Below are positions 28,700 to 41,790 of a stretch of DNA of 64,000 nucleotides, piece by piece. Numbering within the stretch: position 1 is the first letter of the stretch; every line of letters starts with the position of its first letter. The position numbers and the translations under genes are program-made. The DNA is from Pseudomonas sp. SST3 (lineage in GTDB: Bacteria; Pseudomonadota; Gammaproteobacteria; Pseudomonadales; Pseudomonadaceae), in contig NZ_QORI02000018.1 of NCBI RefSeq assembly GCF_003325755.1, positions 22,889 through 86,888 on the forward strand, given 5' to 3'. Below the pieces are notes generated by a model, which saw nothing but the letters and a program-made list of their open reading frames with translations, searched no databases and was not told the origin of the DNA.

Positions 28700-28848
28700 T
28701 CAACCGTTTGGTCGTTTTTATCGTCAGCGATGGAATCAATTCGCCAACCAGTGGCTCCAACAAACGAGACGATTGAAAGTTGTCGCGCAATCGTCATCGA
28801 AGATCTGTAAAAAGCTGCGGCATGCAGTTATCTGGAGCCACCGAACCC

Positions 28849-29040
28849 ATGTCTACTCTCACCGAACTCGCCCAACAGATCGCCCAGCTCTACCCTCTAC
28901 AGGACAAGCGTGTTGGCAAGCGCTACCGCGTGGTAGGCGAGCTTGCCGGAATGACCGAGCTGGAGGAGATCAATGGCGAGCCGCGCTACATCCAGACCAT
29001 GGCGCTGAAGAACAAACAATTATGGGACGTGGCAATCTGA
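28849..29040 (+). CDS. Small conserved-looking hypothetical protein
   Basis: A 63-residue soluble protein beginning MSTLTELAQQIAQLYPLQDK, followed by KRYRVVGELAGMTELEEING and RYIQTMALKNKQLWDVAI. The regular helix then strand pattern suggests a small alpha/beta domain. No family recognised. TGGAG lies 13 bp before ATG 28849, and the longer frame from 28780 is unlikely. It is followed after 3 bp by a GNAT acetyltransferase, so the two are probably cotranscribed. Confidence 0.65.
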   Translation: MSTLTELAQQIAQLYPLQDKRVGKRYRVVGELAGMTELEEINGEPRYIQTMALKNKQLWDVAI

Positions 29041-29043
29041 GCC

Positions 29044-29478
29044 ATGGCTCACGTGCGCGACGCGCATTGCGGCGATGCTGCAGCGATAACCCATCTGCTT
29101 GCCGAACTGGGTTACCCAGGGACCGGTAAGTTCATCGACCATCGCCTACAACAACAGCTGAATCACGCTGATGCCTGTCTGCTGGTGGCGGAAGGGGACG
29201 ATGGTCAATTGATGGGGTTCATCTCCCTCCATTTCGTTGTGCAGCTCGCCCTTGAAGGCGACTTCTGCCGCATCAGCTATTTCTGCGTCGACTCGAGGGC
29301 ACGCGGCCTGGGTGTCGGGTCGCTGCTGGCGAAGGCTGCTGAACAGCGAGCCCGTGCCCGTGGCTGTGATCGCCTGGAGCTCCATTGCGATGTTCGTCGC
29401 GACGCGGCCCATCGCTTCTATACGAGACTGGGCTACGAAGATGCACCGAAGTACTTTCGCCGCTCGCTGACGACCTGA
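29044..29478 (+). CDS. GNAT family N-acetyltransferase
   Basis: A 144-residue GNAT acetyltransferase. The acetyl-CoA binding motif A is visible as YFCVDSRARGLGVGSLLAKA, followed by the motif B segment HRFYTRLGYEDAPKYF. The N-terminus MAHVRDAHCGDAAAITHLLA is typical of the RimI-like group. The acceptor substrate is not known. The start lies 3 bp after the stop of the 63-residue gene, suggesting an operon. It converges on rlmF with one base between stops. Confidence 0.88.
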   Translation: MAHVRDAHCGDAAAITHLLAELGYPGTGKFIDHRLQQQLNHADACLLVAEGDDGQLMGFISLHFVVQLALEGDFCRISYFCVDSRARGLGVGSLLAKAAEQRARARGCDRLELHCDVRRDAAHRFYTRLGYEDAPKYFRRSLTT

Positions 29479-29479
29479 A

Positions 29480-30484
29480 TCAGCCGGGCCGACGGTTCCA
29501 GCGCGTCGCGCGCCACTCGCTCCGCTGCTGTTCGGTCAAGAAGGTCCACGCGACGAATCGACTACGTTTCTGCCCTTGAGACATGTCCGAGACCCGTACC
29601 AGCCGGGCGCCGAGCTTCTTCAGCCGGGCCTGTAGCGGTTGCACATTGCCTGCTTTGGATACCAGCGTGCTGAACCAGCAGACTTGCTGCGCCACACTGT
29701 GGCTTTCGTCCGCCAGTCGAGCGGTGAATGCCGCCTCGCCCCCTTCGCACCAGAGCTCGGCCGCCTGGCCACCAAAGTTCAACGCCGGTAGCTTGCGCTT
29801 GGGGTCGAGCTTGCCGAGGTTGCGCCACTTGCGTTGGCTACCACTGCTGGCCTCGGCCTGCGAGGCGTGGAAGGGTGGGTTGCAAAGCGTGATGTCGAAG
29901 CGATCATCCGGCTGCAGCAGCTTCTCGAAAACGTGGCGTGGGTCAGTTTGCTGGCGCAGGGTGATGCTCTTGCCCAGCTTGTTCGCCGCGACGATGGTAC
30001 GCGCCGAAGCCAGCGCAGTGGCGTCGATGTCCGAGCCGGTAAAGCGCCAGCCATATTCGCGCAAGCCGATCAGCGGATAGATGCAGTTGGCGCCGGTGCC
30101 GATGTCCAGCGCATGAATGCTTGCGCCACGAGGGATCTGGCCGGCATTTTCGTCGGCCAGCAGATCGGCGAGTCCATGCAGATAATCGGCCCGGCCAGGA
30201 ATCGGCGGGCACAGGTAGCCCTGTGGAATATTCCAGTGCGCGATTCCGTAGAACTGCTTCAGCAGCGCCCGGTTGAACACCCGCACCGCATCCGGGTTGG
30301 CGAAGTCGATGCTTTGCTTGCCGTAGGGGTTGATGATCACGAATTCGGCCAGCTCCGGACTGGCGGCTATCAGGCCAGGGAAATCGTATCGTCCGGTGTG
30401 CCGATTACGGGGGTGCAAAGCGGTCTTGTCAGCGGCGGGCTTGGCGGCGCGCGATGGCGCCTTGGCTGATTTCGAGACGGTCAT
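29480..30484 (-). CDS. rlmF: 23S rRNA m6A1618 methyltransferase
   Basis: A 334-residue SAM-dependent methyltransferase that modifies A1618 of 23S rRNA. The SAM-binding motif I is [15 protein letters not shown] (127-133 core) and the catalytic motif IV is NPPF (202-205). The family N-terminus [20 protein letters not shown] is intact. It is slightly longer than E. coli RlmF (308) because of a basic N-terminal lead ([16 protein letters not shown]). ATG 30484 was chosen because the frame farther upstream overlaps another gene and has no family resemblance. Confidence 0.93.
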   Translation of the reverse strand: MTVSKSAKAPSRAAKPAADKTALHPRNRHTGRYDFPGLIAASPELAEFVIINPYGKQSIDFANPDAVRVFNRALLKQFYGIAHWNIPQGYLCPPIPGRADYLHGLADLLADENAGQIPRGASIHALDIGTGANCIYPLIGLREYGWRFTGSDIDATALASARTIVAANKLGKSITLRQQTDPRHVFEKLLQPDDRFDITLCNPPFHASQAEASSGSQRKWRNLGKLDPKRKLPALNFGGQAAELWCEGGEAAFTARLADESHSVAQQVCWFSTLVSKAGNVQPLQARLKKLGARLVRVSDMSQGQKRSRFVAWTFLTEQQRSEWRATRWNRRPG

Positions 30485-30531
30485 GTTCGGCTGCTGGTAG
30501 CGGTTGAAAAGTCCGTATTGTCCCACAGCTT

Positions 30532-31701
30532 TCAGGTGCGACGTGGAACCAGCAGCGTCCAGATCAAACCCCATAGCAGCGCACCGGCACCGAGCCAGAA
30601 GGCGCTGTGCAGGGAGCCGCCCATATTCAGCCAGATGCCAGTGAGCCAGGGGCCGGCCAACTGGGTAAGGCTGTAGAGCGCGATCAGCGCGGCGGACAGT
30701 CGCGGCCCCTGGTGCGGATGCAGGGCGCGGGCCAGTCGCTGGGTCAGCAACACAGTGCCGAGGAAGGTTCCGCCGACCAATACCCCACAAAGCAAGATGC
30801 CCGGCGCACCCGGCAGTAATAGGGCGGCCAGTACGCCGGCCAGTTGGGCGACATAACTTAGACGCAGGGCCAGGATGTCTCCGAGCAGCGCACCAAGACG
30901 GTTCCACAACCAGGGCGAGGGGAGCGTCGCGAGCGCGACCACCAACCAGCTGCTTTCGATGAGGAAATCACTCGGGTCGACCTGCAGGCTAGCCACCATG
31001 GGTAGGAAGGTCATCGGCAGGATGTAGCCCATACCGGCGCCAGCGTAGGAGAGAAATAGCGGTGTGCTGGCGCGATCCAGCAGACGCCCGCTTGGTACGT
31101 GTACTGGTTCCTCGGTGGGCTCAGCTTCCGGCATGTCCAGGCGGGCCAGCCGCCACCAGCCCCACCATGCCAGCGGAATGGACAGCAGCGCGGCCGGCCA
31201 CCAGCGATCGGCACCTTCGAGCACGCCGTTGCTCAGGCTCACCAGGAGGCTGGAAAGGATCATCCCGACACCCACGCCTAGGTAGACCAGGCCGCTGGAG
31301 GACACGCGGCGATGGCGCGCAAGCCACTCGAGGATCAATGAAGGGGCCTGGACGAAAACCAGCCCATTGCTGATGCCGTTGAGCAGGCGCAGCGCGGAGA
31401 GCGCGTCGGCTGATTCGACCTGAGTCTGCGCCAGCGTGCTGAGCCCATGCAGGACCAGCGCCCACGGCAGGCTGCGGCGGATCTGAGCAACCCGGTGCCA
31501 GCGCAACGCAAGGAGCGCCCCGATGAGATAGCCCAGGTAGTTCCAGCTGGCGATGCTGGCGCCTTCCTGTACCGTCAGCAGTCCGTCTTGCACCAGCCAC
31601 GGCAGTAGCGGTGTATAGACGAAGCGGCCAAGGCCGTGAACGACCAGCAGCAGCGTGGCACCGGCCAGCAGAGTCGGGAATAGGGCGGGGCGTTGGGGCA
31701 T
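30532..31701 (-). CDS. MFS transporter (YbfB/YjiJ family)
   Basis: A 389-residue membrane protein with about 12 hydrophobic segments. The motifs [20 protein letters not shown] and [17 protein letters not shown] are characteristic of the YbfB/YjiJ branch of major facilitators, together with the interior segment [20 protein letters not shown]. The substrate of this branch is not established. rlmF lies 47 bp downstream on the same strand, so the two may be cotranscribed. Confidence 0.85.
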   Translation of the reverse strand: MPQRPALFPTLLAGATLLLVVHGLGRFVYTPLLPWLVQDGLLTVQEGASIASWNYLGYLIGALLALRWHRVAQIRRSLPWALVLHGLSTLAQTQVESADALSALRLLNGISNGLVFVQAPSLILEWLARHRRVSSSGLVYLGVGVGMILSSLLVSLSNGVLEGADRWWPAALLSIPLAWWGWWRLARLDMPEAEPTEEPVHVPSGRLLDRASTPLFLSYAGAGMGYILPMTFLPMVASLQVDPSDFLIESSWLVVALATLPSPWLWNRLGALLGDILALRLSYVAQLAGVLAALLLPGAPGILLCGVLVGGTFLGTVLLTQRLARALHPHQGPRLSAALIALYSLTQLAGPWLTGIWLNMGGSLHSAFWLGAGALLWGLIWTLLVPRRT

Positions 31702-31822
31702 CGGGAGCGGACCATCCAGCGAAAAGATCCACAGCTTAGCGATACCCGCGATAAACGAACACGCGACCGATGGATAGTATGGCGCGTGTGTCAGTGCATG
31801 GGAGAGCGGAGCGTAACCCTAT

Positions 31823-31841
31823 CGGCGGCGCCTCGCCGCCG
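31823..31841. repeat. GC-rich hairpin between two genes
   Basis: CGGCGGCG (31823-31830) and CGCCGCCG (31834-31841) are separated by CCT. The hairpin begins 9 bp past the stop codon of the HTH gene in its direction of transcription. There is no T-tract. Confidence 0.55.
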
Positions 31842-31849
31842 GGCGCAAG

Positions 31850-32146
31850 TCATGGATAACCGAGAACAGATTTGAGTTGGGCGAGGTTGCGCTCGATCCA
31901 TTGCTGGTCGATCGCACCCCAATCGTAAATACGGTACTGGCCGGCGTTATGTCGCTCACCGTCTTCCTGGGTGAACCGGCAGTCAATATCGAGATCGGCC
32001 AATGCGGCCAGGGTGTCCTGAGCGGTGCGTCTGGGCATACCGGTTGCAGCCATCAACGCTGGCACGCTGGTGGCCGCTCCGGTGTCGATCAGCCAGGCGA
32101 CGTAGAGGCGTCGGTAGAAACTGCTCTTGGTCTTGCTGATGGTCAT
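31850..32146 (-). CDS. Small helix-turn-helix protein
   Basis: A 98-residue protein beginning MTISKTKSSFYRRLYVAWLI. A winged helix-turn-helix is visible around residues 20-60 (TSVPALMAATGMPRRTAQDT), followed by ADLDIDCRFTQEDGERHNAG. It is likely a DNA-binding regulator, with targets unknown. ATG 32146 is chosen because the HTH family pattern starts there; the frame farther upstream overlaps nhaD. It lies 76 bp downstream of nhaD on the same strand, so a role in its regulation is possible but unproven. Confidence 0.75.
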   Translation of the reverse strand: MTISKTKSSFYRRLYVAWLIDTGAATSVPALMAATGMPRRTAQDTLAALADLDIDCRFTQEDGERHNAGQYRIYDWGAIDQQWIERNLAQLKSVLGYP

Positions 32147-32222
32147 CGCGATTCCATGATTTGAAACCCGGGCCGTTGAAGCCCGCTTTATACGGCTTCG
32201 ACGACTCGAGGATTGCCACGCA

Positions 32223-33605
32223 TCAACGCAGGGCGAGCATGCCGATGTAGGTGACCGTGCCGGCCGTGTAACCGAGGAAAGCCAGTAGGCTGACACGCTT
32301 GACGTACCAGGTGAAACTGATCTTTTCCATGCCCATGGCTGCGACACCGGCCGCCGAACCGATGATCAGAGTGCTGCCTCCGGTGCCGGCGCAATAGGCG
32401 AGCATCTCCCAGAAATTACCGTCGACCACGAACTGCGACAGCCAGGCGACCTCACCCGGCGCGGCCGCCGCAAGTACGGCAGGACTGACCAGCGGATACA
32501 TTTTCATCGACCCGGCTACCAGTGGCACGTTATCGACCACGGCCGAAAGCAGGCCGATGGTGTAGTTGATCGGATAGATGTGACCCATCGACTCGCGCAG
32601 CAACGTGGCCACCTGGGTCAGGTGACCGGCGGTGGCTAGCGCCGCGACAGCCAGCAAGATGCCGAGGAAAAACAACACACTCGGAGTATCGACCTTGCGC
32701 AGCACGCCCACGACCGAGAGGGGATGCTTGTGCTCTTCTTCCTTGTGGCGATGGAGGAATTCAGTGGCGACCCAGAGGACGCCAAGGCCGAACAGGATGC
32801 CCATGTAAGGTGGCAGGTGCGTAACCGTCTTAAACACCGGCACGAATACCAGTGCGCTCAGGCCCAGGGCCAGTACCAGGTTGCGTTCGAAGGCTGTGGT
32901 AGCCGACGGATGGCGCTCGGCCAGATGCGCGCGGGCCCGAGGGCGGGGCACCTCGCCGCGCAGGCGGAAGCTGAGGATCAGCAGCGGTACCAGCAGGCAA
33001 ACCAGGCTCGGTACAAACAGCCCGACGATCACGCCTGGTGCGGTGATCTGATTGCCGATCCAGAGCATGGTGGTGGTTACGTCGCCAATGGGCGACCAGG
33101 CACCACCAGCGTTGGCGGCGATCACCACAACGCCGACGAAAAGCCAGCGCTCCGGACGGCCGCGGATCAGCTTGCGCAGTAGCGAGACCATGACGATGGT
33201 GGTGGTCAGGTTGTCCAGTGCGGCAGACAGGAAGAACGTCAGGAAGCCGATGATCCAAAGCAGGTGGACGCGCTTGCGAGTCTGAATGCGGTCGGTGATG
33301 ACCTTGAAACCTTCGTGGGAATCGATCAGCTCGACGATGGTCATTGCACCGAGCAGAAAGAACAGGATTTCCGATATCTCTCCCAGGTGATGCCGCAGCG
33401 CCTCGACCACCACGGCGGACGAGTTGCCCGGATCATGGCTGCCCGGCTGCAACAGCGGGACGATGGCGTCCGCGCCTAATACCAGCACCGTCCAGCAAAG
33501 CACCGCGGTCAGAATCGCGGCGGCCGCCTTGTCTATCTTCAGAGGATGTTCGAAGGCTATGCATAGATAGCCAATGACAAACACAACAGCCATGAGTACA
33601 TACAT
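32223..33605 (-). CDS. nhaD: Na+/H+ antiporter NhaD
   Basis: A 460-residue inner membrane antiporter of the ion transporter superfamily that expels Na+ or Li+ in exchange for protons. It begins MYVLMAVVFVIGYLCIAFEH and contains the conserved features FLLGAMTIVELIDSHEGF, SAALDNLTTTIVMVSLLRKL, VVIAANAGGAWSPIGDVTTT and SAVVDNVPLVAGSM. The length and motifs match the Vibrio and Pseudomonas NhaD type. It suggests tolerance to sodium at alkaline pH, as in marine or halotolerant strains. GGAG lies 8 bp before ATG 33605. Confidence 0.93.
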   Translation of the reverse strand: MYVLMAVVFVIGYLCIAFEHPLKIDKAAAAILTAVLCWTVLVLGADAIVPLLQPGSHDPGNSSAVVVEALRHHLGEISEILFFLLGAMTIVELIDSHEGFKVITDRIQTRKRVHLLWIIGFLTFFLSAALDNLTTTIVMVSLLRKLIRGRPERWLFVGVVVIAANAGGAWSPIGDVTTTMLWIGNQITAPGVIVGLFVPSLVCLLVPLLILSFRLRGEVPRPRARAHLAERHPSATTAFERNLVLALGLSALVFVPVFKTVTHLPPYMGILFGLGVLWVATEFLHRHKEEEHKHPLSVVGVLRKVDTPSVLFFLGILLAVAALATAGHLTQVATLLRESMGHIYPINYTIGLLSAVVDNVPLVAGSMKMYPLVSPAVLAAAAPGEVAWLSQFVVDGNFWEMLAYCAGTGGSTLIIGSAAGVAAMGMEKISFTWYVKRVSLLAFLGYTAGTVTYIGMLALR

Positions 33606-33928
33606 CGGAGGGGCTCCACTTTTAGAAACCGTACCGGCCCGTTTGGCGAAACTGGCTCGGGTTGCTGGCGGGCTTAAAAAGAAGGGGCGACTGGCTATGC
33701 GAGTGAATTAAGTTGAAACCGCGATACGGACGGCGGGAACTGCGTCGTGAACGGCTGCGCGTACGGCCACCCCACTCGGGGGTGCTTCGCTGCGGGCTTA
33801 CTTCAATGTCGTAGAGCTTTCTGCGTCGATTCGAGCCTGCCAGTTGTAATCGGATATTTCGATGTGCGACATAGTGTACCAGCCGCACCGGCAGTAACTT
33901 GTCATCAATCAAGAGGATTTGCGTAAGC
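33606..33928. other. Intergenic region upstream of nhaD
   Basis: About 320 bp between nhaD and the valS terminator. One hairpin is visible: CACCCC (33768-33773) and GGGGTG (33779-33784). A frame on the minus strand (33622-33942) has arginine- and serine-rich, unlikely composition and is not called. It must hold the nhaD promoter, which I could not place. Confidence 0.45.
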
Positions 33929-33959
33929 AAAAAGGCCAGCACATCAAGTGCTGGCCTTT
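33929..33959 (-). terminator. Rho-independent terminator of valS
   Basis: AAAGGCCAGCAC and GTGCTGGCCTTT (33931-33942 and 33948-33959) form a perfect 12-bp stem with an ATCAA loop. On the minus strand it ends in a T-run and lies 7 bp past the valS stop codon. Confidence 0.93.
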
Positions 33960-33966
33960 GGCTTCA

Positions 33967-36801
33967 TTACAGGCTGGCGATGCGCTCGCGCTGTTCCACC
34001 AGTCGCGCTTTGGCCTGCTCGGCCTCGGCCAGTTTGGCGCGTTCCTTGTCGATCACCTCGGCCGGTGCCTTGTCGACGAAGCCGGCATTGCCGAGCTTGC
34101 CACCGACGCGTTTCACCTCGCCTTCGAGCTTGCCGATCTCCTTGTCGAGGCGAGCGAGCTCGGCGTCCTTGTCGATCAGCCCGGCCATCGGCACCAGCAC
34201 TTGCATATCACCGACCAGCGCCGTGGCGGACATTGGCGGTTCTTCGCTGGCGGCAAGTATGCGAATGCTCTCGAGCTTGGCCAGCTTCTTCAACAATGGC
34301 TCATTGTCAGCCAGACGACGCTGGTCCGTGTCGGAGGCATTGCTGAGGACCACGTCGATCCGCTTGGCCATGGAGATATTCATCTCGCCACGGATCTGGC
34401 GGATGCCGAGCATGAACGCCTTGACCCACTCGATATCGCCCTCGGCGGCCTCATCGAGGCGCTCCGGATTGAATTCCGGCCAGGGTTGCAGCATCAGGGT
34501 CGGTCCGGACTTGCCTGCCAGTGGCGAGACGCGCTGCCAGATCTCTTCGGTGATGAAGGGCATGAATGGATGCGCCAGACGCAGCGCGGTTTCCAGTACG
34601 CGCACCAGCGTGCGGCGAGTCCCGCGCTGGCGTTCGAGGCTGGCGCTCTCGTCCCAGAGTACCGGCTTCACCAGTTCCAGATACCAGGCGCAATATTCAT
34701 CCCAGATGAACTCATAGAGTGCCTGGGCCGCTAAATCGAAGCGGAAGGCCTCGAGCTGGCGGGTGACTTCAGCCTCGGTACGCTGCAGGGCCGAAATGAT
34801 CCAGCGGTCGACGGGCGACAGCTCAACCGGCGCGCCATCCACGCCGGTGTCTTTGCCTTCGGTGTTCTCGAAGACGAAGTTGGCGGCGTTCCAGATCTTG
34901 TTGCAGAAGTTGCGATAACCCTCGACACGACCCATGTCGAATTTGACATCGCGGCCGGTGGAGGCCAGCGAGCAAAACGTGAAGCGCAGGGCATCGGTGC
35001 CATAGCTGGCGATGCCTTCCGGAAATTCGGCACGGGTTTGCTTGGCGATCTTCTCGGCAAGTTTGGGCTGCATCATGCCGCTGGTGCGTTTCTGCAGCAG
35101 CTCGTCCAGATCGATCCCGTCGACGATGTCCAATGGGTCGAGCACGTTGCCCTTGGACTTGGACATCTTCTGGCCTTGGCCATCGCGGACCAGGCCGTGT
35201 ACATAGACGGTCTTGAACGGGATCTGCCCGGTCAGATGAGTCGACAGCATGATCATCCGGGCGACCCAGAAGAAGATGATGTCGAAGCCGGTGACCAACA
35301 CATCGGTCGGGTGGAACGTCTTCAGGAAGTCGGTCTGCTCTGGCCAGCCGAGCGTGGAGAACGTCCACAGCCCGGAGCTGAACCATGTATCCAGTACATC
35401 CTCATCCTGGCGCAACTGGACCTCGTTGCCGAGGTTGTAGCGCGTACGCGCTTCCATCTCGTCGCGACCGACGTAGACATTGCCGGCCTCGTCATACCAG
35501 GCCGGAATCCGATGGCCCCACCATAGTTGGCGGCTGATGCACCAGTCCTGGATGTCACGCATCCAGCTGAAGTACATATTCTCGTATTGCTTGGGTACGA
35601 ACTGGATTTCGCCGCTTTCGACGGCCTTGATTGCCTTGTCTGCCAGAGGCTTGGTCGAGACGTACCACTGATCGGTCAGCCAGGGCTCGATGATCGTGCC
35701 GGAGCGGTCTCCACGAGGGACTTTCAGCGCGTGGTCGTCGATCTTTTCCAGCAGGCTCATGGCTTCGAATTCGGCAACGATGGCCTTGCGCGCATCGAAA
35801 CGATCCATGTGCGCGTAACCGTCGGGCAGGCTGGCGTCCACCTTGTCATTCGGCGTGCCATCGATGTTGAATACCTGCGCGCGGCCGAGTATGGCCGCGT
35901 TGCGATCGAAGATGTTGATCAGTGGCAGGCGATGGCGCTTACCGACTTCGTAGTCGTTGAAGTCGTGAGCTGGGGTAATCTTCACACAGCCGGTACCGAA
36001 CTCGAGATCGACATAGTCGTCAGCCACGATTGGAATCAGGCGGTTCACCAGCGGCAGCATGATGTGGCGGCCGATGAGGTTCTTGTAGCGCTCGTCCTCC
36101 GGATGTACCGCAACTGCAGCATCACCCAGCATGGTTTCCGGTCGGGTGGTGGCAACGACCAGGTAATCTTTGCCATCCGCCGTCATGCAGCCATCGGCCA
36201 GCGGATAGCGCAGGTGCCACAGGTGACCCTTCTCGTCATGGTTCTCGACTTCGAGATCGGAAATCGCCGTGTGCAGCTTGGTGTCCCAGTTGACCAGGCG
36301 CTTGCCGCGGTAGATCAGGCCATCTTCATGCAGTCGGACAAAGGCTTCCTTCACGGCGTTGGACAGGCCGGCATCCATGGTGAAGCGTTCGCGCGACCAG
36401 TCCACCGAAGAGCCCAGGCGGCGGATCTGACGAGTGATGTTGCCGCCGGATTCCTCCTTCCACTCCCAGACCTTTTCGAGAAACTTCTCGCGGCCCAGAT
36501 CGTGACGGCTAACGCCCTGCGCGCCGAGCTGACGCTCGACGACCATCTGCGTGGCGATGCCCGCATGATCCGTACCCGGTTGCCACAGCGTGTTGCGGCC
36601 CTGCATACGGCGGAAGCGAATCAGCGCATCCATGATCGCGTTGTTGAAGCCATGACCCATGTGCAGGCTGCCGGTGACATTTGGCGGCGGGATCATGATG
36701 GTGTAGGACTCGCCTGAACCCTGGGGGGCGAAGTAATTGTTCGATTCCCAGGTCTGGTACCAGGAAGTTTCGATGGCATGCGGCTGGTAGGTCTTGTCCA
36801 T
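33967..36801 (-). CDS. valS: Valyl-tRNA synthetase
   Basis: A 944-residue class I aminoacyl-tRNA synthetase that charges tRNA-Val and edits Thr-tRNA. The ATP-binding HIGH-type motif HMGH is at residues 47-50 ([13 protein letters not shown]) and KMSKS at 545-549. A C-terminal coiled coil ([20 protein letters not shown], then [20 protein letters not shown]) is typical of ValRS. Length matches the Pseudomonas enzyme. It is the last gene of the pepA-holC-unknown-valS cluster and ends in a strong terminator. Confidence 0.98.
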   Translation of the reverse strand: MDKTYQPHAIETSWYQTWESNNYFAPQGSGESYTIMIPPPNVTGSLHMGHGFNNAIMDALIRFRRMQGRNTLWQPGTDHAGIATQMVVERQLGAQGVSRHDLGREKFLEKVWEWKEESGGNITRQIRRLGSSVDWSRERFTMDAGLSNAVKEAFVRLHEDGLIYRGKRLVNWDTKLHTAISDLEVENHDEKGHLWHLRYPLADGCMTADGKDYLVVATTRPETMLGDAAVAVHPEDERYKNLIGRHIMLPLVNRLIPIVADDYVDLEFGTGCVKITPAHDFNDYEVGKRHRLPLINIFDRNAAILGRAQVFNIDGTPNDKVDASLPDGYAHMDRFDARKAIVAEFEAMSLLEKIDDHALKVPRGDRSGTIIEPWLTDQWYVSTKPLADKAIKAVESGEIQFVPKQYENMYFSWMRDIQDWCISRQLWWGHRIPAWYDEAGNVYVGRDEMEARTRYNLGNEVQLRQDEDVLDTWFSSGLWTFSTLGWPEQTDFLKTFHPTDVLVTGFDIIFFWVARMIMLSTHLTGQIPFKTVYVHGLVRDGQGQKMSKSKGNVLDPLDIVDGIDLDELLQKRTSGMMQPKLAEKIAKQTRAEFPEGIASYGTDALRFTFCSLASTGRDVKFDMGRVEGYRNFCNKIWNAANFVFENTEGKDTGVDGAPVELSPVDRWIISALQRTEAEVTRQLEAFRFDLAAQALYEFIWDEYCAWYLELVKPVLWDESASLERQRGTRRTLVRVLETALRLAHPFMPFITEEIWQRVSPLAGKSGPTLMLQPWPEFNPERLDEAAEGDIEWVKAFMLGIRQIRGEMNISMAKRIDVVLSNASDTDQRRLADNEPLLKKLAKLESIRILAASEEPPMSATALVGDMQVLVPMAGLIDKDAELARLDKEIGKLEGEVKRVGGKLGNAGFVDKAPAEVIDKERAKLAEAEQAKARLVEQRERIASL

Positions 36802-36968
36802 GCGGCGGGACCCTTAGAACGGCTGATCGGAAAAGCGGGCAAGTATAAAGGCAAAGTGCACGAGCGACCGAATCGCAGTGCCGCTTTTAATCCGCCGCGG
36901 CGGATGAGCTGCACTGGCGCGCAGAGCGGAACGTAGTCAAGCGCGCCTTGGACGGTGCTAGCGAGCCC

Positions 36969-37337
36969 TTATGGCCGATGGGATTTGAGCAACTGTTCCG
37001 CCCTGGACTCCAGGCGGCTACGCAGTTCGGCCTCTATCTGCGGCACGAAGTCATCGATGACATCCTGCAAGATCAGTTGCGCAGCAGTGCGCAGCTCATG
37101 ATCGAGGTGGCGCTCGGCAAGCGTACGAAAAGCCGTACGCACGGCTGGCTCGCGCGGTTCGATCTCGGCTTGCGTCGCTGCCGTTGCAGGCCGCGCGACG
37201 ACGTCAGAGAGTAGCGGGATACTGTCAGGGTCCACCATCTCGCTTAGCACAGGTGGGTCCTGGTCGCCGAGCAACGCACGGATGGATTCCAGGTCGTCGA
37301 GAAGGTGGGAGGCTTTTGAGGGTGGCGTCTGCGTCAT
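36969..37337 (-). CDS. Hypothetical protein between holC and valS
   Basis: A 122-residue acidic soluble protein beginning MTQTPPSKASHLLDDLESIR. A disordered N-terminal part (DPPVLSEMVDPDSIPLLSDV) is followed by a helical C-terminal part (DHELRTAAQLILQDVIDDFV and PQIEAELRSRLESRAEQLLK). The same-strand position between holC and valS recurs in pseudomonads, so it is probably a real gene, but I cannot state a function. ATG 37337 starts the natural-looking sequence; an extended frame from 37412 is unlikely. Confidence 0.7.
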   Translation of the reverse strand: MTQTPPSKASHLLDDLESIRALLGDQDPPVLSEMVDPDSIPLLSDVVARPATAATQAEIEPREPAVRTAFRTLAERHLDHELRTAAQLILQDVIDDFVPQIEAELRSRLESRAEQLLKSHRP

Positions 37338-37462
37338 GTACGGTGGTTTCCGAAGATTTAAGCGTCCAGGCGAGTATTGGCGCTCCTGAAACGGGCATTG
37401 GCCCGATCGCAATCGTTGTTGACCGGCTGTACTGGAGTGAGTTCGCCGTCAGCCATCGCTCG

Positions 37463-37882
37463 CTACAGTTCGACTCTCTTTGGATCATAGCCGCGCTGCC
37501 GATAGAGCCGAAAATTGTCCCGGCAAACGGTCAATAGCTCCGGCTGCTGGTTGACGATCTCGATCACGCGGCTGAACTGATCGGTATGCGGCGACAAAGT
37601 GGGCGACAGGTTGATCAGCAGACCCTGTGCGGTGGCGGGCGGCTGCTCCGTGCCGATCACCACAGGCGCCTGTGGATCGTCCTCGTGGAGCTCGTGAGGA
37701 ATGAAGCGTTCGGCGCGAAAACTCCACAGCAGCTGATCCAGTTCGGTGCATTGCTGACTGTCCTGGCAACGGATGAATACGGGCATGCCGTGCTGCCAGC
37801 CCTTGCTAGCCAGCTGGCAGGCTGCTCGGGCGCGGCCCGCCGGTTCGCTGTCAGGCAGTACGTAAAATTCGATGCGCGTCAT
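37463..37882 (-). CDS. holC: DNA polymerase III chi subunit
   Basis: A 139-residue chi subunit, the clamp-loader accessory protein that contacts single-strand binding protein. The fold pattern is visible: TRIEFYVLPDSEPAGRARAA, then CQLASKGWQHGMPVFIRCQD, and LDQLLWSFRAERFIPHELH. The C-terminus FRLYRQRGYDPKRVEL is also typical. Length is close to E. coli chi (147). It follows pepA by 22 bp on the same strand, the usual arrangement. Confidence 0.93.
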   Translation of the reverse strand: MTRIEFYVLPDSEPAGRARAACQLASKGWQHGMPVFIRCQDSQQCTELDQLLWSFRAERFIPHELHEDDPQAPVVIGTEQPPATAQGLLINLSPTLSPHTDQFSRVIEIVNQQPELLTVCRDNFRLYRQRGYDPKRVEL

Positions 37883-37904
37883 GCCCGGTATCCGCTCGCT
37901 TGGC

Positions 37905-40697
<2,793 letters not shown>

Positions 40698-40705
<8 letters not shown>

Positions 40706-41759
40706 GCTCGATCGCTATATCGGCAGCCACGTGCTGCTGGCGATTCTAACCGTGCTCGGCATCATAGTCGGCCTGGCGTTGCTGTTCGCCTTCATCGATG
40801 AACTGGGTGATGTGAAGGGCAGTTACGGCACGCTGAATGCCGCCGTCTACGTACTGCTCACGACCCCGTCGCGCGTTTACGAGATGCTGCCGATGGCAGC
40901 TCTGATCGGCTGCCTCATCGGCCTTGGCACGCTCGCCAGCAGCAGCGAGCTGACCATCATGCGCGCCGCCGGTGTGTCGCTCGGGCGAATCGTACTGGCG
41001 GTGATGAAGCCGATGCTGCTGCTGATGCTGGTTGGCGTGCTTATCGGTGAGTACGTGGCGCCTTGGAGCGAAAATATCGCACAGGCCAGCCGCTCCTCGG
41101 CACAGGGTGCGGGTGAAGCGCAAAGCAGCAAACGCGGTCTCTGGCATCGCCAGGGTGAGGAGTTCGTGCACATCAATGCGGTGCAACCAAGCGGGGCATT
41201 GCTCGGCGTCACCCGTTATCGCTTCGACGAGCAACGGCAGTTGCTCTCGGCAAGCTTTGCCCGCAGGGCACGCTACGACGGCGGCGAGTGGTTGCTCAGC
41301 GACGTCGCCACGACGCATTTTCGCGGTGATCATACCGAGGTGATCAAGGCGGCCGAAGAGCGCTGGGACGTGCAACTCACGCCACAGCTGGTCGGTACCG
41401 TCGTCATGGAACCCGATGCTTTATCGATAACAGGGCTGTGGCGCTACATTCACTACCTGGGTGACCAGGGGCTGAATAATGGCCGCTACTGGCTAGCCTT
41501 CTGGACCAAGGTGTTACAGCCGGCTGTGACGGTGGCATTGGTGTTGCTGGCGATCTCGTTCATTTTCGGGCCGTTGCGCTCGGTGACGCTCGGCCAGCGG
41601 ATCTTCACCGGTGTAATCGTTGGCTTCGTGTTCCGCATTCTGCAGGATCTGCTGGGGCCGGCGAGTCAGGTGTTCGGATTCTCGCCGTTGTTGGCCGTGG
41701 CGGTTCCGGCTGGGATCTGTGCGCTTGCAGGCGTTTTCCTGCTGCGTCGGGCTGGCTAG
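40698..41759 (+). CDS. lptG: LPS export permease LptG
   Basis: A 353-residue inner membrane permease, partner of LptF. It starts MRKLDRYIGSHVLLAILTV and shows the family segments PMAALIGCLIGLGTLASSSE and LTIMRAAGVSLGRIVLAVMK, a periplasmic domain, then three C-terminal helices (VTVALVLLAISFIFGPLRSV). The ATG at 40698 lies inside the end of lptF, so the two are translationally coupled. The 3' end is convergent with the RDD gene. Confidence 0.94.
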
Positions 41760-41790
41760 TGCGGCGGCCCGAAGAGAAGGGCCGCTAGCG

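Noticed and set aside
33622..33942. Minus-strand frame in the nhaD-valS gap
   Set aside because: It is rich in Arg and Ser with no family resemblance, and overlaps the valS terminator.
35527..36717. 396-residue + strand frame
   Set aside because: It is antisense to valS, whose motifs and length are unambiguous.
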